A DNA stretch of 64,000 nucleotides from Siphonodentalium dalli (GCA_032622095.1 CP136062.1:9081710-9145709), one strand, 5' to 3'. Positions 36,425-49,794 are shown, counted from the stretch's first letter. Made by a program: numbers and translations. The notes: generated by a model from the letters alone, not told the origin.

Positions 36425-36572
36425 ATACATTCAGAACAAGCTGATTCCTCATGTTATCGACCTGTTATTCCGAACAAGCTGACTACCCATAGTATTGGCC
36501 TTCTATTCCGAACAAGCTGACTCCCCATATTATTGGTCTTATAATCAGAACAAGCTGATTCTTCATATTATT
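36425..36572 (+). repeat. Small outlying cluster of the 38 bp satellite (four copies)
   Basis: Four imperfect units of the monomer found in bulk at 43628-53185 (TTCAGAACAAGCTGATTCC...TATTATTGG). The units are more diverged from each other than those of the main array, and they lie immediately left of the module at 36573-36915 that also borders the main array. Confidence 0.9.
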
Positions 36573-36915
36573 GGGGTAACACTCGGAGATTTGGCCGTCT
36601 GTTTTATTAATCACCGCAGCACAGGCCATACCGATGATGATACACGCCAGATGGGCAATGAGATCATCCGATGCTGCTCTAGGAATGAGTTTGTGATAGT
36701 GTGGCATGGTGAAAAGACGCAACTCTTTTCCGCTCCCCACCAGCTGAACCAAACATGCTGGTGGGGATGCGATGATTGTGACTGATATATATATATATAT
36801 ATACATACAAAGTTTAAATGTCGTAGTTAGTGTAATCAAATCCCCATCATCATAATTCGACGGAGCATGATTTTCCCTCTCACATATACCCTCGTGACCA
36901 GAGTGGTATATATGT
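36573..36915 (+). repeat. Satellite-associated module, copy 1
   Basis: Homologous to 43340-43628. Shared blocks in order are ATCACC(G/T)...AGCACAGG, ACGCCAGATGG, GATGCTCTAGGAATGAGTTT, GACTCTTTTCCGCTCCC or its near copy, ACATGCTGGTGG, ATGCGA(T/C)GATTGTGA, AATTCGACGGAGC(A/C)TGATTT and GTGGTATATAT. Here the satellite precedes the module; at 43 kb it follows it. A (TA)n run of ~20 bp lies at 36786. The apparent open frames across it are probably incidental. Confidence 0.8.
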
Positions 36916-38782
36916 GATTTTGTACCAGGGTTCGCGCTGCCACTTGCCAATGGCAAAACAATATTTTCATTTGACAAAAGCTTTGGCACGTCAATTTTTA
37001 ATTCCTCAAGAAAGTTGAAAAAAATTGGTCAATCAATACCATTCATTTCAGAAAACTCTTACAACATAATTGAATTAGTGGTGTTTTATAAGGTTTAGGT
37101 AAAGTTAATACCACTATTAAGATGCAGTTAATCTCATAGCATCAGTACCGATGGTTGGAGGGATTACTAGTATTTAGTGTGGTGGTGGTGTTTACATTGC
37201 TAATCCTCCTGTGGTGTGCCCTTCTGATGATGCAACACTTCTACCATTGTATTGTTCGGTGATTCGCTTTTTGTTGTGTGATAAACCACAATAAAGATGC
37301 GTGTATAATTTATTATTAACTAACTACTTTTCTATCGATATCAAAAGTCGTTCAAACCGCGAGTGTCGAAACATAAGACTTAAGGTTGCAGAAAATGATA
37401 CTATCAGGGATAGCATTTGACAAAAATATTTTTATTTCGCAATTCATTTGGCAAAAGTAAATTTTGGTCCCGGGCCAGCGCGGACCCTGCTGGGTGCACG
37501 TGAGCTATGACTCGACTTAGAGGATGCAAGATGCATCGAAGACGGGAACATGGGGAAGCAAAGGTTAGTGGACAATTTGTTGTTACTTGTTCACACTCCA
37601 ATGGCTATTAAATTGTTGCCTCAATTATAGTATCAAAAGTTAGTTACTTCATGGTTTTTGGCGAAAACATTTCACAAACCCTCTGCAAATTAAATAAAGT
37701 ACAACTGGTCTAAAATTTTGTGTAAATTAGCCAGCGTTTGGAAATGGATGTTTCCGGGAAACTCTCACTTGTTTTGTAGCATTTGCTTTATAGCTTTGAA
37801 GTAAACTATTTATAATTATAGGAAGCAGTTCGTATAGATAAGAAAGTCAAAACAAGTTGATAACATGCCAGTTGGTCAATACAAGTTGCAATAAGGATTG
37901 GATTTCAAGGTCTTAATATTCCTTTGTTATAAGGTTATATAAAGTTATACGATTGACACTTCGACCATGTGTGCGTGTGGTATATATTAGTTACATGCAT
38001 GCTCAGTGTTACCAGGTGCTACCAGGTGTAAGTGGTTCATTGTATTCATAATTCATGGGATACAATTAGCTACCATCGTTCTATGGTATCCAAGGAAATG
38101 GAAAAGATTGATGTCATGATCTTCATGAAAATGAGTCCCAGTGAATTATGGGAAAATATACATTATGCAGATGTATTTATCTCACAGCAAGTACTCTGTT
38201 GGTTAGTAGTTTTGCTTTGATCAATATGTGTGTTAATCAAACGTTGTTTAATGAGTATAACTTGTAAGGTTGTCTGTTTGCTAATGAACATTTAAACTGG
38301 TATAGGTGCCCCCTTGTTTTCAAACACGTTCGATTTAGTTAAAATTGTTGACAGTAACAATTGTCGTATAATTTATGGTTATGTTCATGGAATTTCAACA
38401 GGGTTTGTCGAAAAACAAATGTGGTTTATGATACAGGCGTTTTGGTTTGTGGATTTATTTTTAGAAACAGTTTTAAGTTTATAAATCCTTTCTGGTCCTT
38501 GTATTTTTGTTCCGAGCGAGTCGTTTACAATTAATATTAAAACACGTTTGGTGGAATATTTTCAAGATGGTAAATGGTCACATATATACAGTTTATCGGT
38601 CTGTAAAATTTGTGGCTGTTTTAGAATGTTGCCAAGTTAATCAGTATGACTTTAGTCTGTTCATGTTTTGGACAAATCATGGTTGGAAATTAAATTAAGT
38701 TTTTCTGTCAGAAAATTCAATTTAGTGCTACAGTTCTCGACTAATCTATTGGAATAAACCGAGTAATTTCCGACAGTTTGTT
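36916..38782. other. Gene-poor stretch
   Basis: No coding region, RNA gene or repeat that I can support. Short open frames at 37404-37601 and 38032-38220 have no recognisable features. Two oppositely placed TGACAAA motifs (36973 and 37417) do not extend into a larger repeat. Confidence 0.4.
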
Positions 38783-39373
38783 TTAAAGGGGTACTGTACG
38801 CCAAATGTTGTTGTTGGTTTCTATAGTCTCCGAGTCGGAGAATAAGGTAACAATTTTTCCATTATCTGAAAGTCTGTTGAGTACGAAGTCATGTTACGGA
38901 TGACAAATTTACCGGAATGCAAAAATACAAATTTTCGTTGTCGAGTAATTTTTGTAAAGTTTTCAACCAAATGAATCAAATAAAAGTTATATTATATGCA
39001 TACTAGTCCCATATAATCATTTAAGTTATTGTATCGTCGCTAGTCAGTGAGTGGCTTGAGTGTTCTCCCCGTATCATCATAATATTTTAAGCAATCGTGT
39101 GTGCGATCGGTTTAAAAATCCAGTATCCCTCAATTACTATTTTTGATTACGGTAATTCGTAATTTAATTGACGCCATTTTATGGCTCCAGTCATAAATTC
39201 AATTTATATCGAATTATTAACTTTTAAATTATTAAATTTTTAGATAGCCTATTAACCTGAGCGTTTACAGAATACATCTTCGACTCAAATTACTTATGTT
39301 TCTATATATTATCGATACTAGATCGTTGTTGTCACCGGAAATTTAATGAAAATGGCGTACAGTACCCCTTTAA
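38783..39373. mobile_element. TTAA-flanked miniature element (~590 bp)
   Basis: TTAA at 38783-38786 is followed by AGGGGTACTGTACGCCA. The right end is TGGCGTACAGTACCCCT followed by TTAA at 39370-39373. The terminal inverted repeat is a perfect 17 bp. The interior is AT-rich and non-coding. TTAA duplication points to a piggyBac/Kolobok-type source enzyme. Confidence 0.88.
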
Positions 39374-40870
39374 GAATTGTTGCACCCAGGGAGAATTATA
39401 CATGTTTGGAAATATAGATTCGTAAGGTCAGTGGTTCAGTTCTTATAACATTAATGTAAAAACAATTAAGTGTGTTTGTTGTTATCATCAAGCAAAGTTT
39501 GTCATTAACCACTCGAATCATAAAATTTCAACACAAAATGTTCTCCTCGAATGGGGGAGCCATGTTAAAATCTGAAAAAATCTCAGGAAAAATCTCATTT
39601 AAGATCGATGCAACATCAATTCACAACCTTTTATGCAACCTTGTGCATTGCTAGGCAAAGTTATATGTATACCATACCTATATATATGACTTTAGCTGAA
39701 CTAGTGAACTTTGAGCACTTATTGTTCTGAGATCTTAGTTGGAGGGCGATGTCAATGCATCTAACAAAAATGTTATAAAAAACGTCTCTAAACCTAACAT
39801 TGATTTTAAGGGTCAGATGCACGTTTGGCCAAAATTTCCTAGTATTTCTAAATGGATTTTCTCACAATTTATTCGTGAAATTTGGTACAAGCGATTATTT
39901 TGATACAATATTTAAGAGCCATCGAACAATTGGTTATTATAAACTCATTTACTTCACTTTTATGGCATGGAAAATATTTAAAATTGCACCGTTTTCAGGT
40001 TCCAAGAACTTCTGTAAATTAGATTCGTTTCAAAAGTGCAGTCCATATATCCATGATATCATATCTGAAAACCATGAGAGGAGACTTCATTTTTCTTGAT
40101 TCATGAAATTTTATTTTTATTTTCACGTAGAAAGACAACTACCCACAAATAATTTTCAATATTTGAGAATGTTCCTGTCATTCATGTTCAATGAAAAATT
40201 GGGCTTAGATGAGTTCTGGGTCATGGCTTCATAACACAACATTAAAGCTGACCACCATATCTCTTAACACTGTGGCCTAATTTCCAGTTGATTGTGCACT
40301 GCTTGAGCGGACCACACAGCATATCAACATTTGTTTTCATTGGGCTGGAATAATTGTGACTGCTTTACGCGCATAGCTCCCAGCTTGTATTAACAAATTA
40401 TATGTAAGATTATTTTGTTGTATATATTTGTAATATATGTAAACTCCGTTGATGGAGGAATAAAGTATCTCTCTCATTGTTTTTGTCACATCTTAATAAT
40501 TGATCAGCTTCTGCAAACAATGAAGATGATATGTGACATTGAAGATTTTTAGCCAGATAGATCCAGAGAAATTCTTTGTTGAGAACCCCTTGCCATATTT
40601 GGCTGTATTTATGCAAAATGTGCGTCTCCTTCTTAATGAGATTAAACCCATACGAACTGATCTCATATTTAACCACAACGCACTTCCATAGTAAACATGT
40701 CCTCAGGCGCCAGTGATACATTATAATGAGAAATTTTCATTTTGTCAATTGGCTATTCATAAATAGCATAAGGATAATTGGTGTCAAGACACCCAGTCAT
40801 GAAAAGAAATCCATCCGATCATTGGAATTTTTGAGGTAATGTGTCCAGTCTCCCACTAGGTTAAATGTGG
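39374..40870. other. Stretch without supported genes
   Basis: Open frames of 99 codons (39800-40099, plus) and 103 codons (40410-40721, minus) occur but show no conserved motif, signal peptide or splice context I can defend. The phrase AGGGTCAGATGCACGTTTGG near 39810 resembles dispersed-repeat sequence; I could not find a second copy here. Confidence 0.35.
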
Positions 40871-40874
40871 TTTT

Positions 40875-42300
40875 GTTTGAGAATGATTGTGGACATTTTA
40901 TAAATATTATGTGACTCGACAAAAGGTTTAGTAGGGCTGATGTATTGTTCATTTTTAGAAATAAGTCAGTTCAAGTAAAATAAGTGGTTCAAGTAATTTC
41001 AAAATATTTAATTTGTAGTCAATGTATAGATGTTTGAAGTTTGAAAACATTTGTTCTACAATATATAAGGATAGATAAATAGTTCCAAGGTTTTGCAGGT
41101 ATAGCTACATGCATGGTTAATTGGTATTCTGTGCTCGAAATAGTGTCGGATTTTGACTCGAACTGATATATATCATGTACATGTATAGTCATTTGTTGTT
41201 TTGTGTTATTCAGGTTAAAAGGGTCTCACAGAGACATACGCGAATCGTGTACAGGTTATATGCGGTTGTTGATAAAATTCTCCATGATTTGAATGTGGTC
41301 AGGTTTCGAACTATCCTATAGTTGGTCAGGGTTGACAAGTCGGTTATTATTGTTTTGGTTGAGAATGCTCTTCAAATGATTATGGACTTGTGTTACACAA
41401 TGAGTGTTATCAAACTCGACGAAAGGTTTATTAGGGCTGGCTTGGGGTTCATTTTTAGAAACAAATCAGCTCAAGTGAAATAAGTGGTTCATATGTTCAT
41501 AAATGATATATAGCTATGTACATGTATAGTCAATTGTGGTGTTTTGTTTTTCAATTTAAAAGGGTCTCAGAGACACTTGCAAACCATGTGCAGGTTATAT
41601 GCGGCTGAGAGGATGTAGATAAAAGTCTCCATGATTTGAATGGGGTCAGGTTTCGAACTAACCTATAGTTGATCAGGGTTGACAATTCGGTTATTACTGA
41701 CTTTGTAGTTAACAAGTTAGGATGTCAGGGTTGACAAGTCGACTATTATTGTTTTGGTTGTGAATGCTCTCGAAATGAGTGTGGACATGTGTTACACAAT
41801 ACGTGTTATGTGACTCGACAAAAGGTTTAGTATGGCTTACTTAGTGTTAATTTTTAGAAATGAGTCACTTCAGGTAAAATAATTGTTTCAAGTAATCTCA
41901 AAATAAAACAAATTGTGGTCAAGGCATAGATGTTTGAAGTTTCAAAATATTTGTTGTGGAATATTTCAGGTTGGACAAATATTCCAAGGTTTTGCAGGTA
42001 TATCTACATGCATCGTTAGTTGGTATTCTGTGTTACGACACGCTCGAAATAGTTTCAGATTTTGATTCAAAATGATATCTATGTACATGTATCGTCACGG
42101 GTGGTGTTGTGTTAATCAAGTTAAGAGGGTCTCAGACAAACACATGTGCACCATGTGCAGATTATATGCTGTTGAGAGGATGTTCGTTAAATTATCCATG
42201 ATCAGAATATGGTCCGGTTTCGAACTAACCTAAAGTTGATCAGGGTTGACAATTCGGTTATACTCTGATTTTGTAGTTAACAAGTTAGGATGTCCTAGTT
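40875..42300 (+). repeat. Three-copy local tandem repeat, ~400-550 bp unit
   Basis: Blocks recur in the same order. AACTCGACAAAAGGTTTAGT-like sequence is near 40915, 41413 and 41813. GTCAGGTTTCGAACTA(A/T)CCTA is near 41300, 41645 and 42214 and is followed by GATCAGGGTTGACAA. TACATGTATAGTCA-type and AAGGGTCTCAGAG-type motifs occur between them. Copies are diverged and partly deleted. Confidence 0.85.
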
Positions 42301-43339
42301 CCCAAGGAACTCAGTATTCTAACATGGCATATGCGTATACATATATATATGCTCCATGCAGGTTTCTCAAAAAGTAATCACACGAAAAGATGTATTGCAA
42401 AGTGTGCCATAATAAAATATATTATGAGTTTCCCTTGAGTGCCTGCAAGTTAGACGACACAGGGAATCCATAATACAATATAATAGCCAAATTATAGCTT
42501 ATCATAAATTATAACAAAATGTGATCTCAATATTGGAGCTAAGACTATGAGATATTATATTTTTCTCACCACAGCCATACCGACCAGCCAATACACACAC
42601 GAGAAACCTTTATTTAATCACCATAGTATCATAAAGTTAGAGGATAAATGATCGGACAAGGATAATTATCGATGGTAATTAATCCAAAATGTAAATTTCG
42701 CATGGGATGTGCGATGAAAATGTAGGGTCACTGGCTGGATAACAGCGATGGATATTGACAGACATTATCTCGGCTATTGTAAAATTAAATTAACTCTGAG
42801 TTAATGCTAGTTAATGACAATTGTCAATAATCTACAATGAGTTTCTTTGTTGAATTCAGATTCTGAGGTCGCGTTAGATAATTAGAGACTAAAATTGGTG
42901 GTGGGTGTTATTTATACCTGCCTCAATGGAATGGACCCCAGGACGAAGGGAAATAGTCGGATATGCTTAACCCAAATACTGGAGTGACAACGACAATCTC
43001 AGTGGACGAGATATCCAGTGCTATGTAGAGAACAGTTTAAACTGTTCATTGTCGGAGATGTCGCCAGGATCTGCATATATAAATATACATGTCTTTGGAA
43101 TTATTGGAATGCCAATAAGTGGCCATAATATATATGGTATCTAGACGGATAAGATTGATGAAACAATCTACACTAGTATTTGTCACCAGGACCAGTACAG
43201 CTGTTTGTAAAAAATATAAAGTCAACACAACGTGAAGTCATGATATGAAGTCATTCTAAACTGGACAATTGTATCATTACATAATCGTCACGAAACCTTG
43301 GCAAAAGATATGGGAGTTATCTGACACACTGGGATGTGT
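42301..43339. other. Spacer without recognised features
   Basis: AT-rich sequence with no gene or repeat that I can identify. A short inverted motif GAACAGTTTAAACTGTTC at 43029-43046 is a perfect 18 bp palindrome. Confidence 0.4.
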
Positions 43340-43627
43340 CCCTGTGCACTTTTGATCACCTAAGCACAGGTCACATCAATGACAATAAACGCCAGATGGG
43401 GATCGGACAATCAGATCACCCGAGGATGCTCTAGGAATGAGTTTGTGATTGTGGCTTCGTTAAAAGATGCGACTCTTTTCCGCTCCCAACATGCTGGTGG
43501 TATGCGACGATTGTGATTGATATATTACATAGTCTTAAATGTTGAATTTAATGTAAAAACAATTCTCATCATTTTAATTCGACGGAGCCTGATTTTCCCT
43601 CACACATATACGCTCGTGGTCAAAGTG
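43340..43627 (+). repeat. Satellite-associated module, copy 2
   Basis: Partner of 36573-36915 with the same ordered blocks. Its right end (TCAAAGTGGTATATATTGACC) runs directly into the first 38 bp satellite monomer, so this module marks the exact left border of the long array. Confidence 0.82.
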
Positions 43628-46600
43628 GTATATATTGACCTTATATTCTTAACAAGCTGACACTCGGTATTATTGACCTTATATTCTGAGCAAGCTGATT
43701 CCCCATGTTATTGGCTTTCTATTCAGAACAAGCTGATTCCCTATATTATTGGCTTTCTATTCAGAACAAGCTGATTCCCTATATTATTGGTTTTATATTC
43801 TGAACAAGCTGATTCTCCATATTATTGACCGTATATTCTGAACAAGCTGATTCTCCATATTATTGACCTTATATTCAGAACAAGCTGATTCTCCATAGTA
43901 TTGGCCTTATATTCTGAACAAGCTGATTCCCCATATTATTTACCTTATATTCTGAACAAGCTGATTCCCCATATTATTGACCTTATATTCTGAACAAGCT
44001 GATTCCCCTTATTATTGGCCTTATATTCCGAACAATCTGATTCCCTATAGTATTGATCTTATATTCTGAACAAGCTGATTACCCATATTATTGGCCTTAT
44101 ATTCTGAGCAAGCTGATTCTCCATATTATTGGCCTTATATTCTGAGCAAGCTGATTCACCATATTATTGACCTTATATTCTGAGCAAGCAGATTCCCCAT
44201 ATTATTGTCCTTATATTCTGAGCAAGATGATTCCCAATAGTATTGGCTTTCTATTCAGAACAAGCTGATTCCCCATATTATTGACGGTATATTCTGAGCA
44301 AGCTGATTTCCCATATTATTGACCTTTTATTCTGAACAAGCTGATTCCCCATAGTATTGGCTTTCTATTCAGAACAAGCTGATTACCCATATTATTGACC
44401 TTATATTCAGAACAAGCTGATTCCCCATATTATTGGCTTTCTATTTAGAACAAGCTGATTCCCCATATTATTGACCTTATATTCAGAACAAGCTGATTCC
44501 CCATATTACTGGCTTTCTATTTAGAACAAGCTGATTCCCCATATTACTGGCTTTCTATTTAGAACAAGCTGATTCCCCATATTATTGACCTTATATTCAG
44601 AACAAGCTGATTCCCCAAATTATTGGCTTTCTATTCAGAGAAAGCTGATTCCCCATATTATTGACCCTATATTCAGAGCAAGCTGATTCCCCATATTATT
44701 GACTTTATATTCAGAGCAAGCTGATTCCCCATATTATTGACCTTATATTCTGAACAAGATGATTACCCATATTATAGACCTTAAATTCTGAGCAAGCTGA
44801 TTCCCCATATTATTGGCTTTCTATTTAGAACAAGCTGATTCCCCATAGTATTGACCTTATATTCTGAACAAGCTGATTCCCCATATTATTGGCTTTCTAT
44901 TCAGAACAAGCTAATTTCCCATATTATTGAGCTTATATTCTGAACAAGCTGATTCCCCATATTATTGGCCTTATATTTTGAACAGGCTGATTCCCCATAT
45001 CATTGGCCTTATATTCTGAGCAAGCTGATTCTCAATATTATTGACCTTATATTCTGAGCAAGCTGATTCTCCTTATTATTGACCTTATATTGTGAACAAG
45101 CTGATTCCCCATATTATTGACCTTATATTGTGAACAAGCTGATTGCTCATAGTATTGGCCTTATATTCAGAACAATCTGATTACCCATATTATTGGCCTT
45201 ATATTCTGAACAAGCTGATTCCCCATATTACTGACCTTATATTCTGAACAAGCTGATTGCCCATAGTATTGGCTTTCTATTCTGAACAAGCTGATCCCCA
45301 TATTATTGACCTTATATTCTGATCAAGCTGATTCTCCATATTATTGACCTTATATTGTGAACAAGCTGATTGTCCATAGTATTGGCTTTCAATTCTGAAC
45401 AAGCTGATTACCCATATAATTGACCTTATATTCTGAACAAGCTGATTCCCCATATAATTGACCTTATATTCTGAACAAGCTGATTGTCCATAGTATTGGC
45501 TTTCTATTCTGAACAAGCTGATTACCCATATAATTGACCTTATATTCTGAACAAGCTGATTATCCATAGTATTGGCTTTCTATTCTGAACAAGCTGATTA
45601 CCCATATTATTGACCTTATATTCTGAACAAGCTGATTCGCCATATTATTGGCTTTCTATTCAGAACAAGCTGATTACCCATATTATTGGCCTTATATTCT
45701 GAACAAACTTGTTGACCATAGTATTGGCTTTCTATTCTGAACAAGCTGATTCCCCATATTATTGACTTTATATTCTGAACAAGCTGATTGCCCATATTAT
45801 TGGCTTTCTATTCTGAACAAGCTGATTATACATATTATTGACCTTATATTCTGAACAAGCTGATTCCCCATAGTATTGGCCTTATATTCAGAACAAGCCG
45901 ATTCTACTTATTATTGACCTTATATTATGAGCAAGCTGATTCCCCATATTATTGACCTTATATTATTAGCAAGCTGATTCGCTATATTATTGACCTTATA
46001 TTCAGAACTAGCTGATTCCCCATATTATTGGCCTTATATTCAGAACAAGCTGATTCCCCATATTATTGGCCTTATATTCAGAACTAGCTGATTCCCCATA
46101 TTATTGGCCTTATATTCAGAACAAGCTGATTCCCCATATTATTGGCCTTATATTCTGAACTAGCTGATTCCCCATATTATTGGCCTTATATTCAGAACTA
46201 GCTGATTCCCCATATTATTGACCTTATATTCAGAACAAGCTGATTCCCCATATTATTGGCCTTATATTCAGAACAAGCTGATTCCCCATATTATTGACCT
46301 TATATTCAGAACTAGCTGATTCCCCATATTATTGACCTTATATTCTGAGCAAGCTGATTCCCCATATTATTGGCCTTATATTCTGAACAAGCTGATTCCC
46401 CATATTATTGACCTTATATTCTGAACAAGCTGATTCTCCATATTATTGACCTTATATTCTGAACAAGCTGATTCCCCATATTATTGACCTTATATTCTGA
46501 AGAAGCCGATTCCCCATATTAATACCTTTCTATTCAGAACAAGCTGATTACCCATATTAATGGCGTTATCTTCTGAGCAAGCTGATTCCCTATATCATTG

Positions 46601-48690
46601 GTCTTATATTCTGAACAAGCTGATTCCCCTTATTATTGACCTTATATTCTGAACAAGCTGATTCCCCACATTATTGACCGTATATTCTGAACAAGCTGAT
46701 TCCCCGTATTATTGACCTTATATTCTGAACAAGCTGATTCTCCATATTATTGACCTTATATTCTGAACAAGCTGATTCCCCTTATTAATGACCTTATATT
46801 CTGAGCAAGCTGATTCTCCATATCATTGACATTATATACTGAGCAAGCTGATTCCCCATATTATTGACCTTATATTCTGAACAAGCTGATTGCCCGTAGT
46901 ATTGGCTTTCTATTCAGAACAAGCTGATTACACATATTATTGGCCTTATATTCTGAATAAGCTGATTCCCCACAATATTTACCTTATATTCTGAACAAGC
47001 TGATTCCCCATATTATTGACTTTATATTCTGAACAAGCTTATTTCCCATAGTATTGTCTTTCTATTCTGAACAAGCTGATTTCCCATAGTATTGTCTTTC
47101 TATTCTGAACAAGCTGATTTCCCATATTGATGACCTTATATTCTGAACAAGCTGATTCCCCATATTATTGACTATATATTCTGAACAAGCTGATTACCCA
47201 TATTATTGACTATATATTCTGAACAAGCTGATTACACATATTATTGGCCTTATATTCTGAATAAGCTGATTCCCCACAATATTTACCTTATATTCTGAAC
47301 AAGCTGATTCCCCATATTATTGACTTTATATTCTGAACAAGCTTATTTCCCATAGTATTGGCGTTATATTCCGAACAAGCTGATTACCCATATTATTGTC
47401 TTTCTATTCTGAACAAGCTGATTTCCCATATTATTGACCTTATATTCTCAACAAGCTGATTCCCCGTATTATTGACCTTATATTCTGAGCAAGCTGATTA
47501 CCCATATTATTGACCTTATATTCAGAACAAGCTGATTACCCATATTATTGACCTTATATTCTCAACAAGCTGATTCCCCGTATTATTGACCTTATATTCT
47601 GAGCAAGCTGATTCCCCATATTATTGACCTTATATTCTGAACAAGCTTATTCCCCATATTATTGACCTTATATTCTGAACAAACTGATTCCCCATATTAT
47701 TGGCCTTATATTCAGAGCACGCTGATTCCCCATATTATTGACCTTATATTCTGAACAAGCTGATTCCCCATATTATTGACCTTATATTCTGAACAACCTG
47801 ATTCCCCATATTATTGACCTTATATTCTGAACAATCTGATTCCCCATATTATTGACCTTATATTCTGAACAACCTGATTCCCCATATTATTGACCTTATA
47901 TTCCGAACAAGCTGATTCTCCATATTATTGACCTTATATTCTGAACAACCTGATTCCCCATATTATTGACCTTATATTCTGAACAAGCTTATTCCCCATA
48001 TTATTGACCTTATATTCTGAGCAAGCTGATTCCCCATATGATTGGCCTTATATTCAGAGCAAGCTGATTCCCCATATTATTGACCTTATATTCTGAGCAA
48101 TCTGATTCCCCATATTATTGACCTTATTTTCTGAACAAGCTGATTCCCCATATTATTGGCCTTATATTCAGAGCACGCTGATTCCCCATATTATTGACCT
48201 TATATTCATAGCAAGCTGATTCCCTATATTATTGACCTTATATTCTGAACAAGCTGATTCCCCATATTATTGAACGTATATTCCGAACAAGCTGATTCCC
48301 CATATTATTGACCGTATATTCCGAACAAGCTGATTCCCCATATTATTGACCTTATATTCAGAACAAGCTGATTCCCCATATTATTGACCTTATATTCAGA
48401 ACAAGCTGATTGCCCATAGTATTGGCGTTATATTCCGAAAAAGCTGATTCCCCATATTATTGACCTTATATTCAGAACAAGCTGATTCTCCATATTATTG
48501 ACCTTATATTCCGAACAAGCTGATTCCCCATATTATTGACCGTATATTCCGAACAAGCTGATTCCCTATATCATTGGTCTTATATTCAGAACAAGCTGAT
48601 TGCCCATATTAATGACCGTATATTCCGAACAAGCTGATTCCCCATATTATTGACCTTATTCTGAACAAACTGATTCCCCATATTGTTATC
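43628..48690 (+). repeat. 38 bp satellite array, left block (~133 copies)
   Basis: Head-to-tail monomers reading TTATTGACCTTATATTCTGA + ACAAGCTGATTCCCCATA (38 bp). Variation is concentrated at a few positions: TTCTGA/TTCAGA/TTCCGA, GACCTT/GGCCTT/GGCTTTC, CCCC/TACCC/CTCC. A 304 bp higher-order unit (8 monomers) is visible: the variant series with ATTACACATATTATTGGCC, CTGAATAAGCTG and CCCCACAATATTTACC near 46927 recurs near 47231. The 38 bp period is not a multiple of three, yet a 96-codon frame stays open at 45277-45567; it is not a gene. Confidence 0.98.
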
Positions 48691-48711
48691 CTTCATCCCA
48701 TTTTCCTCTCT

Positions 48712-48750
48712 TCTGATTGGCTGAGAGTGCGTCACATGGCGGGCGATAAA
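48712..48750 (+). promoter_or_regulatory. Possible CCAAT/CRE-like promoter cluster
   Basis: GATTGGCT (an inverted CCAAT box) is followed after 5 bp by TGCGTCAC (CRE/ATF-like) and then ATGGCGGGCG. The spacing resembles compact invertebrate promoters, but no transcript start or exon can be assigned, so this rests on motif resemblance alone. Confidence 0.2.
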
Positions 48751-49641
48751 TCACCATATTACCCTCGAGGATAACATTGTCTCAGTTATTGACCGCTCAG
48801 CTGTTACCAGCAAACATAGAACTACGAAGAACTCACCACGCAGAGATTCTCTGTAAGCTCTCTGATAATTTCGAAAAACACTGTTTTTATAAACCCCACT
48901 GTTTCATAACAACCGCGAACTGTGGTGTTTGTTAATTTGCATAATTGTGTGTTTTTTTATTTGCTATTAAAGCACGCTATGTATAAATAGTGTTATCACA
49001 TACACATATCTGATATAAGGTGTAATATTCCTATTGGACCTTTTTATATCAATAATAAAGACCGTGGGACAGATAGATAAACAGTATTATGCAGTTGGTA
49101 TTTGCTGCAGACAATTGCACATACGATGTACATACGTTACAACTACGTTTATGTGCTTGATCAAATAGCCACTCTTTGCTGTTTATCAATTGACTATTTC
49201 TTTTCTTCAATACATTCCTCAGACTTCAGAGAATACCCGTATGTTGCGTAACAATCTGTGACAAATGTCAAATTCTGTTTGCACCACTACAACGTGTTAG
49301 TTTCACATTTTAGCAAACTGGAAATGAACACGTCTGTCGGCGTCTTCACGGAAATTAAAATTTGAAACGAAACTGAACATTTCGCTGCATGGCTACTCAA
49401 CTTCGAAATTGCTTTGCTCCTCTTTCCGTGAACGGATTTCCACCATGCAACCAGCAAACTGACCGGTAAATAGCTGCGCGAATGACGGGTCTGTTAATTG
49501 ATCCAGATTATGAATGTTTTATTTTCTAAATAGCGATGATTCCAACATAAAATTAACTTTTCGAACTGGATTAAAGAATATATGCGCGCATTTATGCCTG
49601 CTATTAAGGAGGTTCGTGTGTACTCCTTTGTCAGATAACAA

Positions 49642-49793
49642 ACAGTTATCACCCTTGTTTTCGAGAGACACGGGGATTTGTCGCCGCTCTCGACCTGGAA
49701 TGTAACCCTCGGGCCTGGCCGCCCTCGGTGACATTCCAGGTCTCGAGCGGGCGACAAATCCCAGTGTCTCACTCAATCGCGGGCGATAACTGT
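49642..49793. repeat. ~150 bp imperfect palindrome (cruciform-capable)
   Basis: ACAGTTATC...GAGACAC...GGGATTTGTCGCC...CTCGACCTGGAATG...CCCTCGGG pairs with CCCTCGG...CATTCCAGGTCTCGAG...GGCGACAAATCCC...GTGTCTC...GATAACTGT around the centre GGGCCTGGCCGCCC. It sits at the right edge of the insertion and abuts the resuming satellite. Confidence 0.88.
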
Positions 49794-49794
49794 A

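Larger units (their letters stand above)
48691..49794. mobile_element. 1.1 kb insertion interrupting the 38 bp satellite
   Basis: The satellite breaks off after CCCCATATTGTTA and resumes with TATATTATTGACC in nearly the same phase, as expected if foreign DNA entered one monomer with a short target duplication. The insert is non-satellite and GC-richer at both ends. The left end holds TGATTGGCTGAGAGTGCGTC and GGCGGGCGATAA; the right end holds a 150 bp palindrome and GCGGGCGATAAC. No transposase-like frame is visible. It is probably a non-autonomous element, and its true termini are not certain. Confidence 0.6.

Noticed and set aside
45277-45567. A 96-codon frame in the 38 bp satellite
   Set aside because: It is a chance read-through of satellite monomers; the frame closes on ordinary monomer variants.
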